Made by a program: the position numbers and the translations under genes
Notes under the pieces: generated by a model
Databases searched by the model: none
What the model was told of the DNA's origin: nothing
What the model saw: the letters and a program-made list of their open reading frames with translations, nothing else
From: Streptomyces sp. SKN60
Lineage (GTDB): Bacteria > Actinomycetota > Actinomycetes > Streptomycetales > Streptomycetaceae
Reading direction: 5' to 3'
Assembly: GCF_026236535.1 (NCBI RefSeq)
Contig: NZ_JAHTMW010000003.1
Span: 310,001-374,000, forward strand
DNA: 64,000 nt
In this document: positions 8,929 through 17,591 of the stretch, piece by piece
How positions within the stretch are numbered: the first letter of the stretch is position 1
Layout: each line of letters starts with the position of its first letter

Positions 8929-10565
8929 CAGAGCTCGGTCACCTTGCCGTCCGCGACCTCGATGCGGCGGGTGGTGCGGACCGCGTCCAGCATGCGCCGG
9001 TCGTGGGTGACGAGCAGCAGCGTGCCGTCGTACGAGTCGAGGGCCGACTCCAGCTGCTCGATCGCGGGCAGGTCGAGGTGGTTGGTCGGCTCGTCGAGGA
9101 CGAGCAGGTTCACGCCGCGGCCCTGGAGCAGGGCGAGCGCGGCGCGGGTGCGTTCGCCGGGCGACAGGGTGGTGGCGGGCCGCAGCACGTGGTCGGCCTT
9201 GAGGCCGAACTTGGCGAGCAGGGTCCGGACGTCCGCCGACTCGGTGTCGGGGACGGCCGCGCAGAAGGCTTCGAGCAGGGTCTCGGTGCCATGGAACAGC
9301 TTGCGGGCCTGGTCGACCTCGCCGACGACGACACCAGGGCCGAGGGCCGCGTCGCCGGAGTCCAGCGGCAGCCGGCCGAGGAGGGCGGCGAGCAGGGTGG
9401 ACTTGCCGGCGCCGTTGGCGCCGGTGATGGCGACCCGGTCGGCCCAGTCGATCTGCATGCCGACCGGCCCGAAGGAGAAGTCGCCGCGCTTCACCGCGGC
9501 CTCGCGGAGGGTCGCGACGACCGCGCCGGAGCGGGGCGCGGCGGCGATCTCCATGCGCAGCTCCCACTCCTTGCGGGGCTCGTCGACGACGTCGAGGCGC
9601 TCGATCATGCGCTGGGTCTGGCGGGCCTTCGCGGCCTGCTTCTCGCTGGCCTCGCCGCGCAGCTTGCGCCCGATCTTGTCGTTGTCGGTGGCCTTGCGGC
9701 GGGCGTTGCGGACGCCCTTGTCCATCCAGTTGCGCTGCATGAGGGCGCGCGATTCGAGGCCCGCCTTCTTGTCGGCGTACTCCTCGTACTCCTCGCGGGC
9801 GTGCCGCCGGGCGGTGGCCCGCTCCTCCAGATAGGCCTCGTAGCCGCCGCCGTAGAGGGTGATCTGCTGCTGGGCGAGGTCGAGCTCCAGGACCTTGGTG
9901 ACGGTGCGGGTGAGGAACTCGCGGTCGTGGCTGATCACGACGGTGCCGGCGCGCAGCCCCTGGACGAAGGCCTCCAGGCGTTCGAGGCCGTCGAGGTCCA
10001 GGTCGTTGGTGGGCTCGTCGAGCAGGAAGACGTCGTAGCGGGAGAGGAGCAGCGAGGCGAGTCCGGCGCGGGCGGCCTGGCCGCCGGAGAGCCCGGTCAT
10101 CGGCTGGTCGAGGCCGACGGTGAGGCCGAGCGAGCCGGCCACCTCCTCGGCGCGCTCGTCGAGGTCGGCGCCGCCGAGGTCGAGCCAGCGCTCCAGGCTG
10201 ACGGCGTACGCGTCGTCGGCGCCGGGCGTGCCGTCGACCAGGCCCTGGGTGGCCTCGTCCATGGCGGCCTGCGCGGCGGCCACGCCGGTCCTGCGGGCCA
10301 GGAACTCGCGGACGGTCTCCCCTTCGCGCCGCTCCGGCTCCTGCGGGAGGTGCCCGACGGTGGCGGTGGGCGGCGAGAGGCGCAGCTCGCCGTCCTCGGG
10401 GGTGTCGAGCCCGGCGAGCAGCCGCAGCAGGGTCGACTTGCCGGCGCCGTTGACGCCGACGAGGCCGATGACGTCCCCGGGGGCGACGACGAGGTCGAGC
10501 CCGGAGAAGAGGGAGCGTTCGCCGTGGCCGGCGGCGAGGTTCTTGGCGACGAGGGTGGCAGTCAT
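8928..10565 (-). CDS. ABC-F family ATPase (ribosome-associated type)
   Basis: Soluble ABC-F protein of 545 aa with two nucleotide-binding domains and no membrane part, the type that acts on ribosomes. NBD1 has GVNGAGKST, LSGGQ and FLLDEPTNDLD; NBD2 has GANGAGKST, a slightly altered LSPGE signature and LVLDEPTNHLD. The basic, helical linker between them (about 250-345, with KATDNDKIGRKLRGEA) is the interdomain arm that reaches toward the tRNA site. The frame opens 12 codons earlier, but the ATG at 10565 begins the family-typical N-terminus. First gene of a coupled three-gene operon. Either translation housekeeping or antibiotic protection is possible; the second ABC-F at 38.5 kb is a stronger resistance candidate. 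Confidence 0.9.
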   Translation of the reverse strand: MTATLVAKNLAAGHGERSLFSGLDLVVAPGDVIGLVGVNGAGKSTLLRLLAGLDTPEDGELRLSPPTATVGHLPQEPERREGETVREFLARRTGVAAAQAAMDEATQGLVDGTPGADDAYAVSLERWLDLGGADLDERAEEVAGSLGLTVGLDQPMTGLSGGQAARAGLASLLLSRYDVFLLDEPTNDLDLDGLERLEAFVQGLRAGTVVISHDREFLTRTVTKVLELDLAQQQITLYGGGYEAYLEERATARRHAREEYEEYADKKAGLESRALMQRNWMDKGVRNARRKATDNDKIGRKLRGEASEKQAAKARQTQRMIERLDVVDEPRKEWELRMEIAAAPRSGAVVATLREAAVKRGDFSFGPVGMQIDWADRVAITGANGAGKSTLLAALLGRLPLDSGDAALGPGVVVGEVDQARKLFHGTETLLEAFCAAVPDTESADVRTLLAKFGLKADHVLRPATTLSPGERTRAALALLQGRGVNLLVLDEPTNHLDLPAIEQLESALDSYDGTLLLVTHDRRMLDAVRTTRRIEVADGKVTEL

Positions 10566-10653
10566 CAGGGGATGAATCCTAGGCGAGAGTCGCCGGGGCA
10601 TGTCGCGGCGGACCTGTCCTGGCCGGCCCGGGGGCCGGGACCCGTACGCGAGC

Positions 10654-10687
10654 GCCCGCCCCGGAGCCGTACGGCTCCGGGGCGGGC
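10654..10687. terminator. Perfect 34-bp hairpin terminator
   Basis: A perfect inverted repeat, 10654-10670 against 10671-10687, with a cgta turn. It lies 29 bp after the stop of the small secreted-protein gene (minus strand) and ahead of the ABC-F promoter region. Confidence 0.85.
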
Positions 10688-10715
10688 GGTCAGGTCGGCG
10701 GCGGTGCCGTCGTTC

Positions 10716-11024
10716 CTAGCGCGGGAACGGCTTCGGCGCGGTGTCGTCCGCGGCCTCGCAGGCCTTGGCCTTGCGCTCCAGGGCGGCGGCCTGGTCGCGG
10801 GCCTTGCGGGCCGCGGCCTTCTCGCCGAGGCGGTCGAGCTTGGCGGCCTTGCTGCGCAGCTGGGCGGCCTGCTGGCGCAGCTCCGCCACCCTGCAGACGA
10901 CCGTCTTGCCGGCCGCGTGGGCGGTCGGGGCGGTCGCGGTCTGGCCGAGCAGCAGGCCCCCGGCCAGCAGCGTCGTGGCGGCCAGGGCCGTCAGGGTGCG
11001 GCGCAGCGGCGTCGCGTTCGTCAT
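10716..11024 (-). CDS. Small secreted helical protein
   Basis: A 102-residue exported protein of unknown role. Residues 1-37 are a signal peptide ending in AHA. The mature part has one Cys near each end (TVVCRV and KACEA), which could form a disulfide across a Lys/Ala/Arg-rich helical hairpin (LRQQAAQLRSKAAKLDRL). Start ATG 11024 is chosen over an upstream in-frame ATG because GGAG sits just before it and the signal peptide then begins properly. It has its own promoter region and terminator, so it is likely monocistronic. Confidence 0.8.
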   Translation of the reverse strand: MTNATPLRRTLTALAATTLLAGGLLLGQTATAPTAHAAGKTVVCRVAELRQQAAQLRSKAAKLDRLGEKAAARKARDQAAALERKAKACEAADDTAPKPFPR

Positions 11025-11152
11025 GGTTAACTCCAACTTCCGGGCCGGTAGCGCCCGTTCAGGTATGGTCAATACCGATTGGCGACCCTAACCCGGAATG
11101 ATCATCCGACCCGCACACCACTGACGCCGCTCACCGCCTCCTCACCATGTCC

Positions 11153-12469
11153 TCAGCACTTCTCCACAGGTGCTCCGCGAGTGAGTCCGTACGCGGCCCG
11201 CGGGTCGAGCAGCAGCGGCACGAGCGCGCGCTGCGACTGGCGCAGCGGGACGAGCGCCCCGCCGTCCGCGCGGGGCACCACCGCGATGCCGTGCAGGTCG
11301 AGTTCGTCGCCGGTCTCCACGTACTGATCCGCCGTCAGGCGGTAGCCGCAGGGCGGGTCCTGGAGGATCTCGGCGGGTTCGGCGGGGTCGTTGTCGGCGC
11401 CGCCGAGGAGGACCGGGCCGTGGTCGGCGAGGCCGGTGCGGCGGGCGTGGAGGGTGGCCGCGGCGAGTCGGCCGGCGCGCTCCGCCACGTACCCGAACGC
11501 GCCCTTGAGCGCGGCGCGTTGGGTGGCGACCCGGCGCAGGTGGTTACGGGCGGGGTCGTCCTTCTCGGCCGGGTCGAGGGCGTCCTCGCGGGTCTCGACG
11601 AGCAGGCCGACGGCGTGCTTGAGGCCCGCCGTGTTGCGCAGGATGCGCTCCTGGCCGTCGCCGGCGACCTGCTTGACCGGTTCGCCGGTGTAGGGGTCGG
11701 TCCAGATGCCGTAGATGCCGCTGCTGAAGCCCGCGCGCCCGGCGGCGGGCCGTACGTACGCCTCGGAGAGGGTGTGGGACTCCGCGTGGACGGCGGGGTC
11801 GGTGTTGAGGTTGCGCGGCCAGAGGGCGAGCAGGTCCTTGTCGTAGTACGGCGGGGTGGCGCCGTACTCGTGGAGGTCGTAGACGAGTTCCGGCCGTCGG
11901 TCGCGGAGGACGGCGGCGAGGGCGCGGGCTTCTGCGGTGCGCAGCGCGAGGTGGTCGCGGTTGATGTCGATGCCGGCGCTGTTGCCGCGGGTGTTCGCCT
12001 CGCGTCCGTCGGGGTTGGCGGTGGGCACCACGAGCAGGGTGGTGCGGGCCAGGAAGCGGCGGGTGGCCTCGCTCCGGTCGTGGGCGAGATCGCGCACCGT
12101 ACTCAGACAGGCCTCGCGGCCTGCGGGTTCGTCGCCGTGCTGGGAGCAGATGAGCAGTACGAGCGTCGGGCCGGTGCCGAGGGTGGCGAGCCGCAGCGGG
12201 CGGCCCTGCGCGGTGGTGCCGATGGTGCGGACGGCGAGCCGTTCGCTGCCCCGGTCGACGGCGGCCAGGAAGGCCGCCTCCTCGGCCTCGCTCGTCCAGC
12301 GGGCGCCGCCGCTCTCCTCGAAGCCGGTGCGCGGGGGCGGCGGTGGCAGCGCACTGCCGGCGGCGGGGGTCGGGGCGGCGAGGAGCGGCAGCGCCAGGGC
12401 GGCGGCGCACGCCGAGATGAGGAGCGCGCGCCGGGGACCGCGGAAGGTGCGGGTCGTCGTCATCGACAT
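11153..12469 (-). CDS. Secreted M14 family zinc carboxypeptidase
   Basis: Predicted exported metallocarboxypeptidase (438 aa). Residues 1-45 carry a signal peptide with twin Arg near GPRRALL. The zinc site is SQHGDE (His111, Glu114) with a third His in DLHEYG, and the substrate-binding NPDG and NRDH motifs follow the M14 order; a catalytic Glu candidate is in LVETR. The frame extends upstream to 12796, but the signal peptide requires a start at 12469 or 12463. It is divergent from the secreted M1 aminopeptidase, so the pair would trim peptides from both ends outside the cell. Specificity (carboxypeptidase or endopeptidase on peptidoglycan peptides) cannot be told from sequence. Confidence 0.88.
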   Translation of the reverse strand: MSMTTTRTFRGPRRALLISACAAALALPLLAAPTPAAGSALPPPPPRTGFEESGGARWTSEAEEAAFLAAVDRGSERLAVRTIGTTAQGRPLRLATLGTGPTLVLLICSQHGDEPAGREACLSTVRDLAHDRSEATRRFLARTTLLVVPTANPDGREANTRGNSAGIDINRDHLALRTAEARALAAVLRDRRPELVYDLHEYGATPPYYDKDLLALWPRNLNTDPAVHAESHTLSEAYVRPAAGRAGFSSGIYGIWTDPYTGEPVKQVAGDGQERILRNTAGLKHAVGLLVETREDALDPAEKDDPARNHLRRVATQRAALKGAFGYVAERAGRLAAATLHARRTGLADHGPVLLGGADNDPAEPAEILQDPPCGYRLTADQYVETGDELDLHGIAVVPRADGGALVPLRQSQRALVPLLLDPRAAYGLTRGAPVEKC

Positions 12470-12698
12470 GGGGCGGAACGTACCGCTGTCGACTGCCGCG
12501 CAAAAGAGGGCCGTCACGGACAAGCGGTGCGGATGCGACGGCCGGAACGGGAGGTTCGTGTCGGCCGAATGGCGTTCATGTGACAGGGGGTGCTCTGGAC
12601 GTGACGGGCCGTCGGGGCCCTGAATAGTGTCGCTAAGGACCGACGACCACCTGTGCGTCTTACCTCTCTCTGACGACCGGACCACTAGGGGAGCACCT

Positions 12699-14231
12699 GT
12701 GCACCGCAGAATCATCGTTCCGAGCGCCCTCGCGGCCTCGCTGCTGCTGGCGATCCCGGCATCGGCGGCCGACTTCGTTCCTGGCGCGCCGGGCATCGGC
12801 GACTCCTACTACCCCGCCAGCGGCAACGGCGGCTATGACGTCTCCCACTACGACCTGCGGCTGAAGTACCAGCCCGCGACCGACCTCCTGGAGGGCACGG
12901 CGACCCTCGTCGCCACGACGAAGCAGAACCTGTCCCGCTTCAACCTCGACCTCGGTCTGAAGGTGAGCGAGGTACGGGTGAACGGGCGCCCGGCGGCCTT
13001 CACCACCTCCGGCGAGCACGAGCTGGAGGTCACCCCGGCCACCCCGCTCGCGAAGGGCAAGTCCCTCTCGGTCGTGGTGCGTTACGCGGGCAAGCCGTCC
13101 GAGCTGAAGATCGGCGGCTGGACGGCCTGGCACCGCACCCCGGACGGCGGCGTGGCCGCGCAGGAGCCGGATTCGGCCGTCTGGTGGTTCCCGTCCAACG
13201 ACCACCCGTTGGACAAGGCGACCTTCGACGTGTCGGTGCTCGTCCCGGACGGCACCCAGGCGATCAGCAACGGCGTGCTGCAGTCGCAGTCCACCAAGCT
13301 GGGCTGGACCCGCTTCAACTGGCGCTCCAACAAGCCGCAGGCCCCCTATCTGGCGACGCTGGCGGTCGGGAAGTTCGACATCACGACCGACACGACGGCG
13401 AACGGCCTGCCGGTCCTCAACGCCTACAGCAAGGACCTCGGCGACAACGACGGCGCGGCGCGCGCCTCGATCGAGCGCACGGCCGAGGTCGCGGAGTGGC
13501 TGGAGTCGGTCTACGGCCCGTACCCCTTCAACTCCCTCGGCGGCTACGTCCCGAACGTGACCAGCGGCTACGCCCTGGAGACCCAGACCCGGCCGTTCTA
13601 CAGCCCGCGGCAGTTCGCGAACGGCGCGAACGTCTCGGTGGTCGTGCACGAGCTGGCCCACCAGTGGTACGGCGACAGCGTGTCGGTCGCCGACTGGAAG
13701 GACATCTGGATCAACGAGGGCTTCGCCCGCTACAGCCAGTGGCTGTGGTCGGAGAAGGAGGGCGAGGGGACGGCGCGGGAACTCGCGGACTACGTGTACC
13801 GGTCGCGGGCGGCGGACGACCCGTTCTGGACGGTGAAGCCGGGCGACCCGGGCGCGGAGAACCAGTTCGACGTCGCCGTCTACGACCGGGGCGCGCTGGC
13901 GCTCCAGGCGCTGCGCGACGAGGTCGGCGACGAGGACTTCTTCGCGATCCTCAAGGGCTGGCCGCAGGAGCACGCGTACGGCAACGCGCACGTGGCCGAC
14001 TTCGTGCGGTACGCCGAGCGGGTCTCGGGCAAGCCGCTCTCCGGCCTCTTCGACACCTGGCTCTTCCAGCCGGTGAAGCCGGCGGGGACGGCGGCCGCGG
14101 CGGCGGGTGTGGCCGGCCTGGCGGCCGCGCCGCGCACGCCGGTGGCTCCGAAGTCGTGGAAGAAGATCGCGGCGACGAACACGATCCACGAACACGACGA
14201 GCACGAGCACGGCGAGCGCGGCGGGCGCTGA
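12699..14231 (+). CDS. Secreted M1 family zinc aminopeptidase, short form
   Basis: Predicted exported aminopeptidase (510 aa). Start GTG 12699 is preferred over an ATG at 12627 because AGGGGAG lies 6 nt upstream and the signal peptide (residues 1-24) then starts correctly. An N-terminal beta-domain is followed by the thermolysin-like domain with HELAHQW (His317, Glu318, His321) and the third zinc ligand Glu340 in NEGFARY; a catalytic Tyr candidate is in VAVYDRG. The ERAP1-like C-terminal domain of larger M1 enzymes is absent. The last 14 residues are His/Glu-rich ([10 protein letters not shown]), a likely metal-binding tail. Divergent from the M14 peptidase, a probable functional partner. Confidence 0.9.
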   Translation: MHRRIIVPSALAASLLLAIPASAADFVPGAPGIGDSYYPASGNGGYDVSHYDLRLKYQPATDLLEGTATLVATTKQNLSRFNLDLGLKVSEVRVNGRPAAFTTSGEHELEVTPATPLAKGKSLSVVVRYAGKPSELKIGGWTAWHRTPDGGVAAQEPDSAVWWFPSNDHPLDKATFDVSVLVPDGTQAISNGVLQSQSTKLGWTRFNWRSNKPQAPYLATLAVGKFDITTDTTANGLPVLNAYSKDLGDNDGAARASIERTAEVAEWLESVYGPYPFNSLGGYVPNVTSGYALETQTRPFYSPRQFANGANVSVVVHELAHQWYGDSVSVADWKDIWINEGFARYSQWLWSEKEGEGTARELADYVYRSRAADDPFWTVKPGDPGAENQFDVAVYDRGALALQALRDEVGDEDFFAILKGWPQEHAYGNAHVADFVRYAERVSGKPLSGLFDTWLFQPVKPAGTAAAAAGVAGLAAAPRTPVAPKSWKKIAATNTIHEHDEHEHGERGGR

Positions 14232-14254
14232 CCCGCACCGCACGGCACGGTCCG

Positions 14255-14290
14255 GCGCCCTCGTCCCACGGTCGGGTGGGACGGGGGCGC
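14255..14290. terminator. Hairpin terminator after the M1 gene
   Basis: GC-rich inverted repeat with gcgccc at 14255-14260 pairing with gggcgc at 14285-14290 and an inner stem of tcgtcccac with gtgggacg. It lies between the convergent M1 and GNAT genes. Confidence 0.75.
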
Positions 14291-14307
14291 TCCCGCGCAT
14301 GCGGGGC

Positions 14308-14859
14308 TCAGGCGCGGCGGGCCTGCCACTCGTGGGCGAGGAGGCCCCAGAGCTGCTTGTCGTGGCGGGCGCCGCCGTACGGCCAGGCCTCGCGGCGGGT
14401 GCCTTCGAGGGTCATGCCGAGCCGTTCGGCGACGGCGGAGCTGCGGGCGTTGTCGGCCCGGCAGTGCCACTCGGCGCGGTGCATCCCGCGCTCGTCGAAG
14501 GCCCAGTCGAGCAGCCGGGCGCAGGCCTCGGTGACCAGTCCGTGCCCCTCCCCGGCCGGCTCCAGCCAGCAGCCCAGCTCGCAGCCGCCGGAGGCGGCGT
14601 CGAAGGCGACGAACATGACGCCGCCGACGAGGGTGCCGTCGAGCCAGAGGCCGTAGAGGCGTCCGCCGTCGGCCGCGCGGCGCTCGCCGTACCGGACCAG
14701 GGTGTCGCGGGCGCCCGCGACGTCGTCGGTGACGAAGGCCGGGCCGACCCACGGCCGGATGTGCTCGCGGGCCCGGTCCAGGTGGGCGGCGAACTCCTCG
14801 GCGTGCCAGGTCTCCAGTGGGCGGAGCTCGGCGTTGTCCCGCAGCGGGAGGGTGAACAT
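14308..14859 (-). CDS. GNAT acetyltransferase, RimJ/RimL-like
   Basis: A 183-aa GCN5-related acetyltransferase of the RimJ/RimL type, which acetylates N-terminal amino groups of ribosomal proteins or small amines using acetyl-CoA. Features are the start LRDNAELRPL, the substrate strand YGLWLDGTLVG, the acetyl-CoA loop region ELGCWLEPAGEGHGLVTEA, and HRAEWHCRADNARSSAVAERLG, which is the family-typical motif B. The frame begins upstream at 14913, but ATG 14859 fits the family N-terminus. Divergent from a TetR gene across 47 bp, so that regulator may control it. Confidence 0.85.
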   Translation of the reverse strand: MFTLPLRDNAELRPLETWHAEEFAAHLDRAREHIRPWVGPAFVTDDVAGARDTLVRYGERRAADGGRLYGLWLDGTLVGGVMFVAFDAASGGCELGCWLEPAGEGHGLVTEACARLLDWAFDERGMHRAEWHCRADNARSSAVAERLGMTLEGTRREAWPYGGARHDKQLWGLLAHEWQARRA

Positions 14860-14882
14860 CGTGACCCCATTCACACAACAAG

Positions 14883-14899
14883 CGTTATGACTATTACCG
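14883..14899. promoter_or_regulatory. Candidate TetR operator between GNAT and tetR genes
   Basis: The 17-bp partly symmetric sequence cgttatgactattaccg (matching halves CG-TA-A and T-TA-CG) lies in the 47-bp divergent intergenic region and covers TATTAC, a possible -10 box for the tetR gene. Binding by the adjacent regulator is inferred from position only. Confidence 0.4.
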
Positions 14900-14906
14900 T
14901 AGCAGC

Positions 14907-15509
14907 ATGGCACGCACCAAGGGAGATCACGAGGCCCGCCGCCGCGAGGTCTCCGAGGCCGTCTGGCGGGTCCTCGCCGCGCAGGGCTTCGACGGGCTGA
15001 CGCTGCGCGCGGTCGCCGCCGAACTGGGCGCCACGACGGGGCTGCTCACCCACTACTTCCCGGCCAAGCGCGACCTGGTCCGGCACGCCCTCGACCTCCT
15101 CGACGAGCGCACCGCCGCCCGGCCGCGCCGCGCCGGGGGCGAGGGCCTGGCCGCCGTGCGCGCCGCGCTCCTCGACGTCCTGCCGCTCGACCCCGAGGCC
15201 ACGGCGAGCAACCGGATCTGGGTCTCCTCCTGGGACACCGCCCTCGCCGACCCCACCCTGAGCAGCGACCACGCCGCCCGCTACGCCCGCGGCCGGGCCC
15301 GCCTCGCGGAGCTGATCGCGGCGGCCCAGTCGCGCGGCGAGCTCCCGGCGGGCGACCCGGACCGGCTGGCCCTCGGCGCCCAGTCCTTCGCCCTCGGCCT
15401 GGTCGTCCAGGCCCTGCTCGCCCCGGCGGAGTTCCCGCCCGAGCGACAGGCCGTCCTCCTCGACGACTACCTCGCCGCCCTGGCCGCCGGTCCGCCGCTG
15501 TCCTCGTAA
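14907..15509 (+). CDS. TetR-family transcriptional regulator
   Basis: A 200-aa TetR regulator. The N-terminal DNA-binding domain has the canonical layout: VWRVLAAQGFDGLTLRAVAAELG followed by the recognition helix TTGLLTHYFPAKRDL. The C-terminal half (from about 65) is helical and hydrophobic, the ligand pocket, and resembles BetI-type regulators in ASNRIWVSSWDTALAD. ATG 14907 has no strong ribosome site; the short distance from the candidate promoter suggests a short leader. Likely target is the divergent acetyltransferase and itself. The ligand is unknown. Confidence 0.88.
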   Translation: MARTKGDHEARRREVSEAVWRVLAAQGFDGLTLRAVAAELGATTGLLTHYFPAKRDLVRHALDLLDERTAARPRRAGGEGLAAVRAALLDVLPLDPEATASNRIWVSSWDTALADPTLSSDHAARYARGRARLAELIAAAQSRGELPAGDPDRLALGAQSFALGLVVQALLAPAEFPPERQAVLLDDYLAALAAGPPLSS

Positions 15510-15863
15510 TCGCGTAGGGTCCCGGCATGCGGCACGGGCGCCCGGAGCGAGGGGCACAACACAGGGGCATCGAGGGGGAGTTCGCGGGCCCCGGAGCCGA
15601 TGCCGGGATCGCTCGCCGGATCGACTCCCGGATCGACGCCGTCGACCGGGCCGCCCTGGAACACGCGTACGGCGCCGCTCGTCGCGGCGCCGCCAACCCG
15701 CCCGCGCACCCACACGACGTCCAGCTCGCCTCGCCGCGCCGATGGTGTCCGACGGCCCGTTCGCGGGACTGCCGCACCCGGACGTCGAGGCCCGGCGCCC
15801 CGCGCGCGAGTTGCCGTCCGCCACGAAGACCGTACAAGCACCAGGCACAAGGGAAGATGACGC
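15510..15863 (+). other. 354-bp stretch without a convincing gene; possible decayed HEAT-type gene start plus a 41-codon coupled ORF
   Basis: No clear gene. From 15527 one frame reads MRHGRPERGAQHRGIEGEF and then RIDAVDRAALEHAYGAA, which reminds me of the N-termini of Streptomyces HEAT-repeat proteins, but the frame soon becomes low-quality, so this may be a remnant. From 15742 another frame gives a 41-codon ORF whose TGA overlaps the next gene's ATG (ATGA) and whose 3' end carries the ribosome site AAGGGAAG. It could be a coupling leader or just the remnant's tail. Confidence 0.3.
15671..15691. terminator. GC-rich hairpin, possible tetR terminator
   Basis: Perfect 8-bp arms ggcgccgc (15671-15678) and gcggcgcc (15684-15691) with a 5-nt loop, 160 bp after the TetR stop. 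Without a T-run its activity is uncertain. Confidence 0.4.
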
Positions 15864-16469
15864 ATGACACCGATCACCGGGCTCGACCTCACCGGATTCA
15901 GCGCGCTGGAGCCGGGAGTGTGGACCGACGGGCAGGGGCTGCTGCTCTCCGTCCACTTCTTCGACCTCGTGCCCGACCTGCCCGCCTCGCTCGGCGAGCC
16001 GGACCGGCTGCGGTACGGTCTGGCCCGGTCGGCCGCCGGGGCGGGCGCCGGGCTGATCGAGGCCGAGCTCGGCGAGGTGGACTCGCTGCCCGCCGTACGC
16101 CAGCTGGTCAAGGTGCCGCAGACGCAGGGGCACGGGCAGGCGTTCGTCGGCTCCTGGACCATCCCGCGGGCCCGGTGCAGCGTGGTGGTGAAGGTGCAGG
16201 CGGGCGAGGGGCGGACGACCGGGCTGCGTGAGGCCCTGATACTCAACGAGGTGGGCCCGATGCGCTACTTCACCGCCCACCCCTACGGCGCCGACATCAC
16301 CGGCGGCCTGCCGTCCCACGCGGCGGACGACGAGCGCTGGGACGCCCGCTTCCCCGACCACCCGCTGACCCGGGTACGGGCCGTGCTGCGCCGGATCACC
16401 CCGAGCCTGGCCCTCCACGAGAGCTTCAAGGGCCTGCCGCCCTTCGCCGCTCCCGCCGCCCTGTCATAG
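15864..16469 (+). CDS. Hypothetical protein, 201 aa
   Basis: I do not recognise a family. The protein is cytoplasmic in appearance, with no signal peptide or membrane helix. It opens with ITGLDLTGFSALEPGVWTDG and has alternating strand-like segments such as QGLLLSVHFFDLVPDLP, RCSVVVKVQAG and LREALILNEVG, so an alpha/beta fold is likely. Composition and codon use match the neighbours. ATG 15864 has AAGGGAAG before it. The gene is convergent with the MpaB-like gene and the two overlap by 6 bp at their 3' ends. Context gives no clear function. Confidence 0.72.
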   Translation: MTPITGLDLTGFSALEPGVWTDGQGLLLSVHFFDLVPDLPASLGEPDRLRYGLARSAAGAGAGLIEAELGEVDSLPAVRQLVKVPQTQGHGQAFVGSWTIPRARCSVVVKVQAGEGRTTGLREALILNEVGPMRYFTAHPYGADITGGLPSHAADDERWDARFPDHPLTRVRAVLRRITPSLALHESFKGLPPFAAPAALS

Positions 16470-17447
16470 CGCGCGACGGCGCGCCTCCGCCCTGGCCTCC
16501 GCCCTGGCCTTCCGGGCGAGCGGGAGGTAGCGGAGCCGTTCCGGCAGGACCGGGACGACCGCGCGGACGATCCGGCCGAGGCGGCGCAGTCGGCGCTCCT
16601 GGGCGGGGGTCCAGTCCAGGCCGATGGCGGCGCGGGCCTCGGGCGGCATCAGGCCGACGGTCAGGAAGGCGCGGGCGCGCAGGAAGGGCCGGCGGAGCAG
16701 CGGCCAGAGGGCGCGCAGGGCGAGGCGGACCGGGAGCGGGCCGCGGTCGGGGGCCGGGACGGGGAGGTCGGTGGCGAGCAGTTCGCGGACGACGACGGTG
16801 GCCTCCAGCTCCTCGTCGAGGATCCGGCGGTAGTACGGCCAGAAGTCCTCGATGGTCTGCGGCATGTCCCGGTCGTGGATGCCGAGGATCCGTCCGACCT
16901 GGAGCCACTCGGCGTAGAGCCGGCGTTCCTGTTCCTCGGTGAGCGGGCGGAAGAGATAGCCGAGGCCGTGGCGGTAGACCGGGTAGCCGGTGGCGTGCAC
17001 CCAGGCGTAGTAGGCGGGGTCGAGGGCGTGGTAGCGGCGGCCGTGGACGTCGGTGCCGCCGATCGTCTTGTGGAGCGCCCGCAGCCTGCGGCCCTCCTCG
17101 GCGGCGTGCTCGCCGCCGTAGATCCACAGCTGGAGCGAGCGCAGGGAGCGCTCGCCGCGGCCCCAGGGGTCGGTGCGGAAGACGGAGTGGGCGTCGACGC
17201 CGGCGCCGACGGCGGGGTGCGCGACCTGCATGGTGAGCGCGGCGGGCAGCATCATCAGCGCCCGGACGTCACCGGCGAGGGTCCACAGGGCGCCGCCGAC
17301 GGGCGGCGGGACGGGTTCGGCACGGCGGGCGGGGTCACGGCGCGGGGCGGTGGCGGTCGCCGTGCGCGCGTGCTCGGCGTCCCTGCCTTCGAAGGACTCG
17401 CCTTCGACGCCCTTGCCGTGGTCGTGGCCGTGGCCGTGGTCCGTCAA
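16464..17447 (-). CDS. MpaB-like oxygenase family protein (DUF2236)
   Basis: A 327-aa member of the DUF2236/MpaB family, which includes latex-clearing protein and fungal MpaB; characterised members are haem-dependent oxygenases cleaving C=C bonds. Family features are MQVAHPAVGAGVDAHSVF, RSLQLWIYGG, the GRRYHALDPAYYAWVHATG block (candidate haem-ligand His) and the DFWPYYRRILDEEL stretch. The start is TTG 17447: GAGGAG stands 6 nt upstream and no better codon is near. The first 12 residues are His/Asp/Gly-rich (DHGHGHDHGKG), a possible metal-binding extension. Substrate unknown. Confidence 0.83.
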   Translation of the reverse strand: MTDHGHGHDHGKGVEGESFEGRDAEHARTATATAPRRDPARRAEPVPPPVGGALWTLAGDVRALMMLPAALTMQVAHPAVGAGVDAHSVFRTDPWGRGERSLRSLQLWIYGGEHAAEEGRRLRALHKTIGGTDVHGRRYHALDPAYYAWVHATGYPVYRHGLGYLFRPLTEEQERRLYAEWLQVGRILGIHDRDMPQTIEDFWPYYRRILDEELEATVVVRELLATDLPVPAPDRGPLPVRLALRALWPLLRRPFLRARAFLTVGLMPPEARAAIGLDWTPAQERRLRRLGRIVRAVVPVLPERLRYLPLARKARAEARAEARRRAL

Positions 17448-17524
17448 CGCGCTCTCCTCTCGTTCTTCCAGGCTGCCCGGGTCACCCGGGGGCGGGCAAA
17501 CGCGCTCCGGGGGCGGATACGACG

Positions 17525-17570
17525 CGGGGCCGCGGCCCGGGCCTGCTGAGCGGCCCGGGGCGCGGCCCCG
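17525..17570. terminator. Long GC hairpin terminator of the AtpF-like gene
   Basis: Nineteen-nt arms at 17525-17543 and 17552-17570 with a single mismatch and an 8-nt loop, 21 bp beyond the AtpF-like stop on the minus strand. Confidence 0.8.
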
Positions 17571-17591
17571 TACGGGTGTGCGTGCGGTGCG

